Part shown: piece by piece, positions 17,476 through 27,014 of the stretch
Numbering within the stretch: position 1 is the first letter of the stretch
Layout: each line of letters starts with the position of its first letter
Origin: Corynebacterium alimapuense
GTDB taxonomy: Bacteria; Actinomycetota; Actinomycetes; Mycobacteriales; Mycobacteriaceae
Length of the DNA stretch: 64,000 nt
Assembly (NCBI RefSeq): GCF_003716585.1
Contig: NZ_PTJO01000003.1
Location: forward strand, 567,554 to 631,553
Direction: 5' to 3'
The notes under the pieces: model-generated
What the model was told of the DNA's origin: nothing
The model's database searches: none
The model's input: only the letters and a program-made list of their open reading frames with translations
Position numbers and translations under genes: made by a program

Positions 17476-18354
17476 TTAGTCAATTCGGTAGTCAGCATCG
17501 GGGACCACCCGATCGATGACTTCCTGAATGTCCGGCATTGCCGTGTAGGACAAAATCATCGGCCCAGCGGAAGTATCCTCACAGCTTTGGCCAATAGCGG
17601 CGTCTCTGGTGCCAGAGACCAAGCCCACGATCACTCGTTGACCATCCAAGTCTGCATAAACCGGACCTCCAGAATCCCCGGCACGAGCACACATCTCAGC
17701 GGTAGCTGCAACCGCACGCAGCTCCACGCCGTCGCTATCAGTCAGCAGCTCCACTCCAGTTGAGTCTAAGGGTTTTCCGCAGGTCTCCCCGGTGGTGGTT
17801 CCGTACTTACAGATGACGTCCGGCAAGATAACCAACTCGTCTGCGACAAGAGTTACTGCCTGAACATTTGGTGCGGATACTGGATAATCCGGGCTGATAA
17901 TCTCGATAATCCCGACATCAAGTTGATTGGTGTCCGGAGAGTAGAGGTCGGAATAGCTAAAGGTTCCCACCGGCGCTTCAAAATCGACCGAAAGCTCATC
18001 GCTAGTAGACCAGACGAGATCTCCTGGACTGCCACAATGTGAAGCAGTGACCGCATAGGCGCGTTCCCCAGCGGTGAAACTATAGGCCACAGTGCAATGA
18101 CCAACGCTGATAGTCTCCCCTGGCACTGGCTCGGTAGCAGTGATAGTTACCGACGTTCCGGGAGCCCAAGGGCTAGTTTCCGGCATTCGCCATGAGTCCT
18201 GGGAACTAGCGTTGACAACCTCAGTTTCCGGTGCGGGCGCTAAGGCGATGGTAGAGATCGGATCGTTGGCCTGACTGACGACGCCGAGAGTAACGGCCGT
18301 CGATACGCCTGCGGCAGTCACCACCGCCAATCCTGCCCAGATTCCGATATCCAC
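17476..18354 (-). CDS. Exported trypsin-like serine protease
   Basis: Chymotrypsin-fold (S1) protease, 292 residues. An N-terminal hydrophobic segment (residues 4-27) acts as signal peptide or anchor. The triad is visible: His in VTASHCGSPG, Asp in QLDVGIIEI, Ser in RAGDSGGPVY. Two cysteine pairs near His and near VICKYGTTTGETC fit extracellular disulfides. The start is GTG at 18354. It lies 14 bases after a small ORF, which in turn follows thrC, so the three may share a transcript. Such proteases are common exported proteins of Corynebacterium; the substrate is unknown. Confidence 0.88.
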   Translation of the reverse strand: MDIGIWAGLAVVTAAGVSTAVTLGVVSQANDPISTIALAPAPETEVVNASSQDSWRMPETSPWAPGTSVTITATEPVPGETISVGHCTVAYSFTAGERAYAVTASHCGSPGDLVWSTSDELSVDFEAPVGTFSYSDLYSPDTNQLDVGIIEIISPDYPVSAPNVQAVTLVADELVILPDVICKYGTTTGETCGKPLDSTGVELLTDSDGVELRAVAATAEMCARAGDSGGPVYADLDGQRVIVGLVSGTRDAAIGQSCEDTSAGPMILSYTAMPDIQEVIDRVVPDADYRID

Positions 18355-18368
18355 GTGCGGGCCTTAAC

Positions 18369-18530
18369 CTAGTCTGCTTGTTCAGATGCGTCAGTACCCG
18401 TTGTTTCGGCGGTCTCGGCAGCTTCCCGTGCAGCCTGATCTCGCGCAGCTTGCTCCTTAATCTGGTTGGCAAACCGCTCTGGGTCGAACTCGTTGAAATA
18501 CTCCTGGCTGAGCTTGAATTCTTGCCCCAT
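18369..18530 (-). CDS. Small acidic helical protein between thrC and protease gene
   Basis: A 53-codon ORF from ATG (18530) to TAG. It begins 7 bases after the thrC stop, with TAAGGACATC before the ATG giving a ribosome site (AAGGA). The product starts MGQEFKLSQEYFNEFDPERF and continues with an Ala/Glu/Gln/Arg-rich, probably helical stretch and a Thr/Asp-rich end. There is no signal peptide. It has the composition of a real gene and fills the gap exactly between its neighbours. Function unknown. Confidence 0.65.
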   Translation of the reverse strand: MGQEFKLSQEYFNEFDPERFANQIKEQAARDQAAREAAETAETTGTDASEQAD

Positions 18531-18537
18531 GATGTCC

Positions 18538-19986
18538 TTAAACCTCAGTATTGCGGATGGAATCGCTGATAAAGGCTTTCACTGCCTCAGCGTCGTTGGG
18601 TAGCGAGGTGACATGCCGTTCAGTATCGAGGATCCCCTTGAAACGCTCAGGTACCTGCGGCTGAGTGCCTGTGGCTTCTTCGATAGTCTCTGAGAACTTC
18701 ACCGGCAGCGCGGTCTCGAGGCACACAATCGGCGTTTGCGTTTGTGCCGCCCATTGCCTGGCAACTTTGATCCCATCAGCGGTATGCGGATCAACCATCG
18801 CACCTAGGCGTTCCCAGCAGTCACGGATGGTCTCCACTCGGTCTGCATGGGTCGATCGTCCCGAAGAAAATCCATAGCGCTCTGGGTCTGTGGCTGCGGA
18901 AAACAACTCATCGTCTGCCAGGCTAAATCCACCCTGTTTAACATCGATGCCGAAGTACTGAGCAGTGCGCTCAGCATCACGGGCAAGCAAATCGAACACG
19001 AAACGCTCGAAATTCGAGGCCCGGGAGATGTCCATCGAAGGTGAAGAAGTGGCTTGGGTCTCCGCAGAGGTACGAGGACGATAGTCCCCAGTCTGGAAAA
19101 ACTCATCGAGGACATCATTTTCATTAGTCGCCACGATCAGCCGGTCAATGGGAAGCCCCATTTGACGAGCAATATGTCCAGCACAAATGTCACCGAAATT
19201 GCCGGTGGGCACGGAGAAAGAGACCTTCTGATCATTGGACTCGGTGATCTTCAACCAGGAAGAAACATAGTAGACAATCTGCGCCATCAGGCGTGCCCAG
19301 TTAATGGAGTTAACCGCACCGATGCGATTATCTCGTTTGAAGGCGGAATCTGCTGATACCGCCTTCACCACGTCTTGACAATCATCAAATACCCCATCGA
19401 GGGCGATGTTGAAGATGTTGGGATCATCCAGCCCGAACATTTGCGCTTGTTGGAAGGGGGTCATCCGACCAGCCGGAGTGAGCATGAATACACGGATGCC
19501 ACGACGACCACGCATGGCATATTCGGCCGAGGAACCGGTATCTCCAGAGGTTGCCCCGAGAATATTGATGGTCTCTCCACGGCGAGCCAACTCATATTCG
19601 AAAAGTTCTCCAAGCAACTGCATGGCCATGTCTTTAAACGCAGCAGTAGGCCCCTCAGATAGATGCCCGATGAAGATTCCCTCTTCTAATTCCGTCACCG
19701 GAACGATCTGCTCATCAGCAAACTTTGGATGGGTATACGCACGAGCTGCGATAGCTTCAAGGTCGGCTGCCGGAATATCATCAACGAAGAGCTTAAGCAC
19801 TTCCGCTGCCAGCGCTGGATAGCCCTGCTCGGCGAGTAGCTTGCGCCACTGGCTCAGAGTCTCATCACTCAACTGCGGATATTCGGCAGGTAAGTAGAGA
19901 CCACCATCGGGGGCTAGCCCGCCAAGCAGAATATCGGTAAACGTAGCAGGGGTACTGGAGGCATCTCGCGTCGAAATGTAATTCAC
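18538..19986 (-). CDS. thrC: Threonine synthase
   Basis: PLP enzyme that turns O-phosphohomoserine into threonine. The protein has 482 residues, normal for the long form. Typical features are the N-terminal YISTRDAS..ILLGGLAPDGGLYLP, the PLP lysine in GPTAAFKDMAMQ and the phosphate loop LGATSGDTGSSAEY. The frame is open to 20136, but GTG at 19986 gives MNYISTRDAS, like the known Corynebacterium start, and lies 7 bases after a TAAGAT -10 box. An ATG two codons earlier (19992) is the alternative. The other threonine genes are not in this window. Confidence 0.95.
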   Translation of the reverse strand: MNYISTRDASSTPATFTDILLGGLAPDGGLYLPAEYPQLSDETLSQWRKLLAEQGYPALAAEVLKLFVDDIPAADLEAIAARAYTHPKFADEQIVPVTELEEGIFIGHLSEGPTAAFKDMAMQLLGELFEYELARRGETINILGATSGDTGSSAEYAMRGRRGIRVFMLTPAGRMTPFQQAQMFGLDDPNIFNIALDGVFDDCQDVVKAVSADSAFKRDNRIGAVNSINWARLMAQIVYYVSSWLKITESNDQKVSFSVPTGNFGDICAGHIARQMGLPIDRLIVATNENDVLDEFFQTGDYRPRTSAETQATSSPSMDISRASNFERFVFDLLARDAERTAQYFGIDVKQGGFSLADDELFSAATDPERYGFSSGRSTHADRVETIRDCWERLGAMVDPHTADGIKVARQWAAQTQTPIVCLETALPVKFSETIEEATGTQPQVPERFKGILDTERHVTSLPNDAEAVKAFISDSIRNTEV

Positions 19987-19993
19987 GCGCATA

Positions 19994-19999
19994 ATCTTA
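19994..19999 (-). promoter_or_regulatory. Candidate -10 box, leaderless thrC
   Basis: TAAGAT on the minus strand ends 7 bases before GTG 19986. This spacing supports that GTG as first codon of a leaderless message. Confidence 0.5.
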
Positions 20000-20152
20000 C
20001 GTGGCCTGGATGCTTTACGGGTTCGTACTACCCCTACCAAGGCCTGGCTACCGACAATCCGTACCTTATGTATCATTTGCCGGTACCGAGCGTGTTCCCA
20101 CGCCAATGCTGAATTGGCCCAGTTTTTCGCTCTCAAACTGAGAAGGAAAGCT

Positions 20153-21085
20153 ATGAAGATCTTTCCCCAGAGTCAAGGACGTACCGCGTACACCTCTCGA
20201 ACTCAGCTGATTTTCATAGCTGCGATACTGCTGCCTATCACTGTCATCGCCACGCTTAGCCTGCCCTTGGGAGCACTGTTGCACAACGAGACCAACTCTG
20301 CTCCATGCTTTCCTACTGCCGCCGAAGAGTGCGGTTGCATTAGCGATGCTGCAGCAAGTGCCGGCATCAAGCCCGCAGATGACCGAGAACTAAATGCCCA
20401 ACAGCGAAGCTACAGCGAGGCTGATTTCACTCACCAAGGAATCTCCAGCAGCTACCGGGTTTTCGACAATTTCATCGACCCTTCTCAACCTGTCGGAGTT
20501 CTCATCCGACTCCATGGAGATGGAGCATATGAATATAGGCAATCATCCTCATTAGCCAGCTGCCTGGCAGCTGTAGCCGCTGCCCATAATCTAATCTTGG
20601 TCCAACCGCTAACCCCCTCTCAAGACAGAACCTGGTGGACCGACCTGCGCGTCAACACTCAGTGGCTCCAAGCCCTATATGAGGAGAGGATCACCACTTT
20701 AGAAGACGTTGACCCCACCCAGACATGGTGGATGGGGTACTCAGGCGGGGCAGAAATGATCTCTTACGGACTACTGCCAAATGCTATCGAGATGATCAGT
20801 GGAGGCGCCATTATGGTCGCCGGCGGTGGAGCCCCCAGAGGATCCACTGAAATAGCAAATATCACTACAGCGCAACAATCCCGGCTTCCATTAGTTTGGG
20901 CGACCGGAAAAAGGGACTCCGGCGCCGATCCCGCCGCTCCTTTCGATGCGCTCAATGCCGCTCGCCGAGGCTCCGCCTTCTATCAAGATCTAGGATTCGA
21001 CGGTGTCCGCACCGATTTTTCCCGAGACGCGGACCACTTCACCATTGATGAAGTTAACGTGCTCCATTCGAGCTTGGGAACCTAA
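20153..21085 (+). CDS. Exported alpha/beta hydrolase
   Basis: 310-residue hydrolase with an N-terminal hydrophobic signal anchor (about residues 18-43). The nucleophile elbow is WWMGYSGGAE, the acid is probably in ATGKRDSGAD and the histidine in RDADHFTIDE, giving a full triad. Cysteines cluster after the membrane segment (APCFPTAAEECGC). The ATG at 20153 is chosen because AGAAGGAAAG lies before it; an in-frame ATG at 20114 has no such site. It resembles polyhydroxybutyrate depolymerase or feruloyl-esterase-like exported hydrolases in overall layout, but the substrate is not known. It is divergent from thrC. Confidence 0.75.
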   Translation: MKIFPQSQGRTAYTSRTQLIFIAAILLPITVIATLSLPLGALLHNETNSAPCFPTAAEECGCISDAAASAGIKPADDRELNAQQRSYSEADFTHQGISSSYRVFDNFIDPSQPVGVLIRLHGDGAYEYRQSSSLASCLAAVAAAHNLILVQPLTPSQDRTWWTDLRVNTQWLQALYEERITTLEDVDPTQTWWMGYSGGAEMISYGLLPNAIEMISGGAIMVAGGGAPRGSTEIANITTAQQSRLPLVWATGKRDSGADPAAPFDALNAARRGSAFYQDLGFDGVRTDFSRDADHFTIDEVNVLHSSLGT

Positions 21086-21457
21086 ATCGCTCAACCACTA
21101 GGACTCCGAATCTGTGGCCAACACGCACACAGGTTAATCACAGCAACCTGATGGGATCCTGACAGTTGAGCGCACTTTCACTTAGCTATATGGCCGGCAT
21201 CAAGCCATGAAATAACTACCCCTAGAAGGTAGTGTGATGAAGATCACATTACAGATTTTGGGCAAGAACCTTTGGACATTAGTGCTTTTGTGAGGAAAAT
21301 AATGTCAATGGCGCACCCTTTTGGGCTAAATCGACAATGCGAAGACTCCGACAATGTCCATCTTCTATGCGGAGCCGAGAGCTCATCCACCAGAAGGCTA
21401 ATCATCCAATATAATTGTTTTGTATACTAAATAGTTTGGCTTATCACTTTATCAGGA
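21086..21457. other. Intergenic control region of the NRPS operon
   Basis: No gene is seen in these 372 bases. The segment becomes AT-rich towards the NRPS gene. It contains a GlxR-type site (21233-21248) and a -10-like TATACT at 21423-21428, 30 bases before the first possible start codon. Confidence 0.6.
21233..21248. promoter_or_regulatory. GlxR/CRP-type operator
   Basis: TGTGATGAAGATCACA matches the TGTGA-N6-TCACA consensus of the corynebacterial cAMP-responsive regulator GlxR at every defined position. It lies about 175 bases upstream of the possible TATACT -10 box of the NRPS gene. Confidence 0.65.
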
Positions 21458-24400
21458 ATGGAGATTTGGCGAGTCTCCACAATCAGCATTCACCATGATG
21501 CTGAGGTTCCCGGCACCTCGTTACCCACCTGGTGTCACCGACCGTCTCTCTATCCAGTACATGGAGCCAGAACAGTGCACCGCCCATCCTCTGATCCTCA
21601 CTCCGAAATATCTCCCCAACCGTTCATCCCTGACCATCCTCAGCACGCGGTCTTTGGCGTTGAGGCGGTTTCTCCTCCCCGCACTCTCGTCGACATTCTC
21701 GAATCGACCATGCTGATGCATCCCGATGCAATCGCACTCCGCGATGGCGGTTCAACTCTGACTTACCGCCAGCTCCGAGAGCTCCTCGATATTCAGGCGA
21801 CTCGCTTAGGAAAGCTCGGCATCGGATCGGGCTCTCGGATAGGGATCCGGGTACCTTCTGGCACCACAGACCTGTATGTAGCCATCCTCTCAACGCTCTG
21901 GGCCGGTGCTTGTTATGTGCCAGTCGACTGGGATGACCCCGATTCTCGTGCACAGATCGTATGGGAAGAAGCCAATGTTGATGCTGTCTATGGCAGTGAG
22001 CTTTCGCTTACCCCTTATACCAACGCACAGACGATCCCGGCTCTCCCCCAAGCCCCTGCTCTCTCTGACGATGCCTGGATCATCTTCACTTCTGGTTCCA
22101 CCGGAAAACCAAAAGGAGTGGCGATCACCCACCGCTCTGCTGCTGCTCTAGTGGATGCCGAATCACGGATGTATCTGGTGGATGATCCACTGGGCCCAGG
22201 CGATCGGGTCATGGCAGGACTCTCCGTCGCTTTCGATGCCTCGTGTGAGGAAATGTGGCTAGCTTGGCGCTACGGTGCAGAACTCACTGCGGCACCTCGC
22301 GATATCGTTCGTTCTGGCGATGCACTCGGCGAATGGTTGATCGCCCACAACATCAGTGCCGTATCAACGGTGCCTACCCTGGCTTCCTTGTGGCCGGAAG
22401 AGGCATTGAAATCGGTTCGCCTTTTGATCTTCGGTGGTGAAGCCTGCCCACTAGATCTCGTGCTCCGCCTCAACCGCCCAGGCCGAGAAGTATGGAACAC
22501 CTACGGCCCCACTGAAACCACCATTATCGCCAGTGGGCAACTTCTGACCAACACTCCTCCGGTTCGCATCGGACGACCGGTACCAGGCTGGAAACTGGCG
22601 GTAGTCGACCCAGCCGGCCAACCTGTGGCCTGGGGAGAAAGCGGCGAGTTGATCATCGGAGGTGTCGGCCTTGGTCGCTACCTCGATCCGATCAAAGATA
22701 CCGAGACTTATGCTCCTCTTCCTGCGCTGGGTTGGGAGCGTGCCTACCGCACTGGAGATTTGGTGCGCGCAGAGCACCAAGGTTTGGTGTTCATGGGTAG
22801 GGCCGACGACCAAATCAAGTTCGGTGGTAGACGCCTCGAACTCGGTGAGATCGACGACTACCTAACGAAGCTTCCAAACGTCCGAGTCGGAGCAGCGGCT
22901 CTTCATAAAACTCCAGCTGGTTCTGATGTTCTCGTCGGTTACCTAGTCGCCGAACCACAGGCCACCGTGGATGTGGCGCTTGTGCGTGCACAATTGGCAC
23001 AGACACTACCCGGAGGGATTTCCCCGACTCTCTGCTTACTTGAAGAAATGCCGCTTAAGACCTCTGGCAAAGTTGACCGCAAGGCACTTCCATGGCCTTT
23101 GCCGGCCAACAACACCGAAGGAAGCAGCTCTGAGCTTCCTGCAGAAATGGAATGGCTGGCTCAGCGGTGGATAGACCAGCTCGGTCCAGTCCCGCTGACC
23201 CCTGACAGCGACTTCTTTGATCTTGGCGGAAGCTCCGTGGCTGTAGCCAAGCTCGTCGTCGAACTGCGGCGCCACCATCCTGGATCGAATATCTCTGAGC
23301 TCTACCAAAACCGCACACTGTCCGAGATGCATGCCTACCTATGCACGCTAAAAACCGAGCTGTCACAACGGCCAATGCCAGCCCAAATACCTCGATATGC
23401 TGGCTTCATCCAGGCTTCGATGGTGACATTCCTCTACTTGATCAACGGACTGAAATACGTTCTCGGCTCCTTGATTGTGGTGTGGTTTCTAGCCGTATTT
23501 GCTGATGCCTCATGGGTGCCTCGGCCTCCGTGGGAACCCCTACTGTTGGGCTGGATCCTGCTGTTCTCACTGCCCGGAAAACTACTCCAAACTGCACTAG
23601 GGGTCAGACTCCTGACCACGCGTATTCGACCTGGGGTCTATCTTCGTGGCGGTCCCACGCATCTAAGAGTCTGGGCAGCTGAACGGTTGCTGACTTTTCA
23701 GCGATTCGACGCGCTCAATGGATCCGTTGTTATGCCATTGCTCTACCGATTGTTGGGCAATGAGGTGGGAAAGCGCTGCCATCTGCATAGCTTTCCACCA
23801 GTCACTGGCTTGCTCTCTATCGGTGATGACGTCGCGGTCGAAGCCGAGGTTGATCTCAACGGCCACTGGATCGACGGCGATCGCTTCTACATCGGGACAA
23901 TTGACCTCAGCGATGGAGTTCGGATCGGCACCCGAACCCTATTTGATCCTGACACCATCGTCGGAACCCAAGCAGAAGTTCTACCTGGCTCCTACATCAC
24001 CGGTACTATTCGCGCACACCAACTCTGTGGTGGATCTCCTCTACAAGACTGGGGAGAAAGCGGTCAGGCATGGCCGGTGGAAAAACCCAGCACCACTAAT
24101 CTGCCCGGCCGAACCAATCGTGTAGAACATCATCTGTTGCACCTACTAGGCCTGGGTTGGATTGGGATCTTGCCAATTCTGGCGATTCTTCCCGGAGCAC
24201 TCCTGCTCCTCGAACAAGTCAGGAATATCCCAATATTTGTGGAGGTATTCCCTGTCCTCCTTCTCTGGAGCCCACTGGCAGTACTGCTTACTGTGGTTGT
24301 ATGGCTGGCGCTAGTCATAGCCACAATTCGAGTGCTTTCCACCATGGTTTTCCCCGGATTTTTTCAGATTCAGAGCGTAACGGGATGGGCAGTGTGGCTT

Positions 24401-25588
24401 ATCCAAGCGCTGATGGAACGGTCCTTAACCTCGACCTATTTCATCTATGCTTCCTCGTTTACCCCAACCTTCTTGAGACTTTTAGGTGCACGAGTCGGCG
24501 AAGGCACCGAGATTTCCACCATTAACACCATCCCGCACTTGACCTGGATCAAAGACCGCAGCTTTGTTGCCGATCACGCACTAGCGTCTGTCCCCCGATA
24601 TCGTGCCGGTTGGGTGCAAGTGGGAACTACTGTCATCGGTGAAGGCAGCTTCGTTGGTAACTCTGCGATCATCGGACTCGACCGCGACCTGCCTCCAGAT
24701 TCCCTCGTCGCGGTGCTCTCTTCAACTCCCTATCACCCTGAGCGAGGCACCTCTTGGCTTGGACGACGTCCAGTCAGCATCCCTCGACAAAAGATCGCCA
24801 GCGACCACACGATTACTTATGACCCGCCGACTAAGGTCAAGCTTGCTCGTGGCGCAGTCGAACTCCTCCGGTTGCTACCAGCACTGATCGCCGCATGGCT
24901 AGATCTCATTATTGTCTACGTCGGCACCTCAATTTATATGGAGGGACTCTTTGCTGCTGGTCCTGAGCGCGGGCTACTCCTGGCCACACTGTTTTCCGGA
25001 CCGATAGTTCTCGCTGCTGGGATCGTTGCCAGCAGCATTCCAATAGTCGCCAAATGGCTCTTGGTAGGACGCTTCCGTAGCGGAGAAAAAAGGCTATTCG
25101 ACACCTTCATCTGGCGCAGTGAGCTCGCAGATAACTTCGCCGAGCCACTGGCAGTGCCCAGCCTCATTCGGATGAGCCTGGGTTCACCCATGTTCAATCT
25201 CTGGGCCCGGCTCATGGGTACCAAGATAGGGCGCGACGTCTGGTGTGAGAGTTGGTGGTTGCCAGAATTCGACCTAATTTCTATTGCAGATCGTTCCACT
25301 GTTAACCGAGGAACCGTCCTGCAAACCCATCTCTTTCATGATCGGGTGATGGCTTTGGAACCGGTTGCCATGCATCACGGATCGACTCTCGGACCCAATA
25401 GCTTCCTGCTTCCTGGTTCCTCGATTGGTGAACGTTCCACCGTTGGTGCAGCTTCCTTGGTCCTTCGGCGAGATGCTATTCCCGCTGACTCCGTATGGCA
25501 GGGCAACCCAGTTCGTCGTAGCCAGGAAACCCACGACTTAATAAGTGGGGTTCCTAGTACCACCAATGCTGTTGAGAAGGCTGTGTGA
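21458..25588 (+). CDS. Pls/PosA-type membrane-bound nonribosomal peptide synthetase
   Basis: A single-module synthetase with an unusual membrane C-terminus, 1376 residues. The adenylation domain (about 80-545) has TSGSTGKPKG, FDASCEEMWLAWRYGAE, NTYGPTETT, YRTGDL, the DDQIKFGGRRLELGEID core and KTSGKVDRKALP. The carrier domain has the phosphopantetheine serine in FFDLGGSSVAV (near 592). From about 650, blocks of membrane helices alternate with three soluble segments rich in hexapeptide-like Gly/Ile turns (for example IGERSTVGAASLVLRRD). This is the layout of epsilon-poly-lysine synthase Pls and relatives that make short isopeptide homopolymers without a condensation domain. The start is uncertain: ATG 21458 lacks a good ribosome site, and GTG 21575 behind GGAG is an alternative. 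An acyltransferase-like gene follows directly. Confidence 0.88.
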   Translation: MEIWRVSTISIHHDAEVPGTSLPTWCHRPSLYPVHGARTVHRPSSDPHSEISPQPFIPDHPQHAVFGVEAVSPPRTLVDILESTMLMHPDAIALRDGGSTLTYRQLRELLDIQATRLGKLGIGSGSRIGIRVPSGTTDLYVAILSTLWAGACYVPVDWDDPDSRAQIVWEEANVDAVYGSELSLTPYTNAQTIPALPQAPALSDDAWIIFTSGSTGKPKGVAITHRSAAALVDAESRMYLVDDPLGPGDRVMAGLSVAFDASCEEMWLAWRYGAELTAAPRDIVRSGDALGEWLIAHNISAVSTVPTLASLWPEEALKSVRLLIFGGEACPLDLVLRLNRPGREVWNTYGPTETTIIASGQLLTNTPPVRIGRPVPGWKLAVVDPAGQPVAWGESGELIIGGVGLGRYLDPIKDTETYAPLPALGWERAYRTGDLVRAEHQGLVFMGRADDQIKFGGRRLELGEIDDYLTKLPNVRVGAAALHKTPAGSDVLVGYLVAEPQATVDVALVRAQLAQTLPGGISPTLCLLEEMPLKTSGKVDRKALPWPLPANNTEGSSSELPAEMEWLAQRWIDQLGPVPLTPDSDFFDLGGSSVAVAKLVVELRRHHPGSNISELYQNRTLSEMHAYLCTLKTELSQRPMPAQIPRYAGFIQASMVTFLYLINGLKYVLGSLIVVWFLAVFADASWVPRPPWEPLLLGWILLFSLPGKLLQTALGVRLLTTRIRPGVYLRGGPTHLRVWAAERLLTFQRFDALNGSVVMPLLYRLLGNEVGKRCHLHSFPPVTGLLSIGDDVAVEAEVDLNGHWIDGDRFYIGTIDLSDGVRIGTRTLFDPDTIVGTQAEVLPGSYITGTIRAHQLCGGSPLQDWGESGQAWPVEKPSTTNLPGRTNRVEHHLLHLLGLGWIGILPILAILPGALLLLEQVRNIPIFVEVFPVLLLWSPLAVLLTVVVWLALVIATIRVLSTMVFPGFFQIQSVTGWAVWLIQALMERSLTSTYFIYASSFTPTFLRLLGARVGEGTEISTINTIPHLTWIKDRSFVADHALASVPRYRAGWVQVGTTVIGEGSFVGNSAIIGLDRDLPPDSLVAVLSSTPYHPERGTSWLGRRPVSIPRQKIASDHTITYDPPTKVKLARGAVELLRLLPALIAAWLDLIIVYVGTSIYMEGLFAAGPERGLLLATLFSGPIVLAAGIVASSIPIVAKWLLVGRFRSGEKRLFDTFIWRSELADNFAEPLAVPSLIRMSLGSPMFNLWARLMGTKIGRDVWCESWWLPEFDLISIADRSTVNRGTVLQTHLFHDRVMALEPVAMHHGSTLGPNSFLLPGSSIGERSTVGAASLVLRRDAIPADSVWQGNPVRRSQETHDLISGVPSTTNAVEKAV

Positions 25589-26917
25589 TTGACCGTGACT
25601 ATGGAACAAAGCCCCGAATATCTGATACCTGAGGGGGATCTCCCACCAGGACATCACCCTTCCCCTGGTTTCAGACCTGGCCGTGACATTTGGTCCGGCG
25701 GCCCGCCGCCCGATCCCGAAGAAGAAACGACTCGACCACGAGGGACCCGATTAATAGGAGTTGACGCTGCACGTGGTTTCGCGCTCTTGGGGATGATCGC
25801 GGTACATACCTATCCGGCTTATAACACAACGACCAATGACCCTAGCCTGGTCTGGTTCCTCTTCTCTGGAAAATCATCCGCTCTGTTTGCGCTATTGGCT
25901 GGAATCAGTGTGGCGATGATGAGCGGATGGCAGACTCCGCTGAACGGCCGTCGATTAGCAGCAAGCAGGGTCTCTCTTGCTGTTCGCGCTCTGCTAATCC
26001 TCATTCTCGGATTGGGTATTAATCAGTTAGAGCCACTGGTGTTCAACATTCTCCCCTACTACGGCCTGTACTTTCTGTTGGTCATTCCTTTCCTCCGGCT
26101 GGGCCCGATTCGGCTGTTTCTTGCTGCAGCTGTCACCGCTGTCATAGGTCCACTACTTATTCATTTAATAAACAGCAGAGTCGACTTCACTGCAGTTTTG
26201 CTGCCCAGCTTTTCAGATCTGATTATGCAACCCGGTGCCACCTTTTTGACACTGCTAGCAGGCGGAACTTTTCCGGCTTTGTCTTGGATGGCTTACCTCT
26301 TCCTAGGAATGGGACTAGGTCGGTTGGATCTGGGCAGCCTAATTAACCAAATTCGATTGCTTGCTTCAGGGCTTGGTCTCGCTTTCCTCGGGGCCAGTAC
26401 CTCAAGTGCCCTGTTCAACAATGCAGGCGGTTGGAGAAATCTCTTGACTGCTCCCGCTGGCTGGAACAAGGATGAGATCATTGAGATTGATCGATTTGGC
26501 CCACCAGATGATCAGCCCCTACCAACGGATAGCCTCTGGTGGCTAGCCGTGGATGGACCGCACACCAACACACCGTTGTCCCTATTGGTCAGCGCGGGAT
26601 TCGCACTAGCAGCACTAGGCGGATTCCTGCTGTTAGCTAGAGCTTGGGAGCAGATACTGGTGCCCCTAGTATTCATGGGCTCAATGACGCTGACTCTCTA
26701 CTCAACTCACTTGGTCTTTATCACTTATGCCACCACTGAACCGTTTTCCACGTTCTGGTATCTCTTGCAAATCGTTGCATCCGTGGTCTTCGCCATCGTC
26801 TGGTCTAAGACCTTCGGCCGAGGGCCGCTCGAACGATTAGTCACTGATATTTCGAAAAAGACTTCCGCGCTATTGATTGGCCCTCCTAGCCGCAGTCGCC
26901 ACCGGCGAAAAGGCTAA
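25589..26917 (+). CDS. Membrane acyltransferase-like protein (DUF1624/DUF418 type)
   Basis: 442 residues with about ten to eleven membrane helices. A Pro-rich cytoplasmic N-terminus leads to RLIGVDAARGFALLGMIAVH, the family signature of heparan-glucosaminide-acetyltransferase-like and DUF418 proteins, where Asp and Arg precede the first helix. The NRPS stop TGA is followed at once by TTG (25589); GTG 25595 and ATG 25601 are alternative starts, and GAGAAGG lies before them, so translation is coupled to the NRPS. A plausible role is acylation or export of the NRPS product; this is inference from position. It is the last gene of the two-gene unit. Confidence 0.75.
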   Translation: MTVTMEQSPEYLIPEGDLPPGHHPSPGFRPGRDIWSGGPPPDPEEETTRPRGTRLIGVDAARGFALLGMIAVHTYPAYNTTTNDPSLVWFLFSGKSSALFALLAGISVAMMSGWQTPLNGRRLAASRVSLAVRALLILILGLGINQLEPLVFNILPYYGLYFLLVIPFLRLGPIRLFLAAAVTAVIGPLLIHLINSRVDFTAVLLPSFSDLIMQPGATFLTLLAGGTFPALSWMAYLFLGMGLGRLDLGSLINQIRLLASGLGLAFLGASTSSALFNNAGGWRNLLTAPAGWNKDEIIEIDRFGPPDDQPLPTDSLWWLAVDGPHTNTPLSLLVSAGFALAALGGFLLLARAWEQILVPLVFMGSMTLTLYSTHLVFITYATTEPFSTFWYLLQIVASVVFAIVWSKTFGRGPLERLVTDISKKTSALLIGPPSRSRHRRKG

Positions 26918-27000
26918 GCATGCCTCGGCGAAACGAAGACAATCCTCGCAGCGGTCTTCAACTCTTTGGACTCGCACAACCTCCATTCATAGCGGAGGTC

Positions 27001-27006
27001 TAGAGT
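27001..27006 (+). promoter_or_regulatory. Candidate -10 box, leaderless MFS gene
   Basis: TAGAGT ends 8 bases before the GTG at 27015. No Shine-Dalgarno sequence lies between. Confidence 0.4.
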
Positions 27007-27014
27007 AGTTTTCT

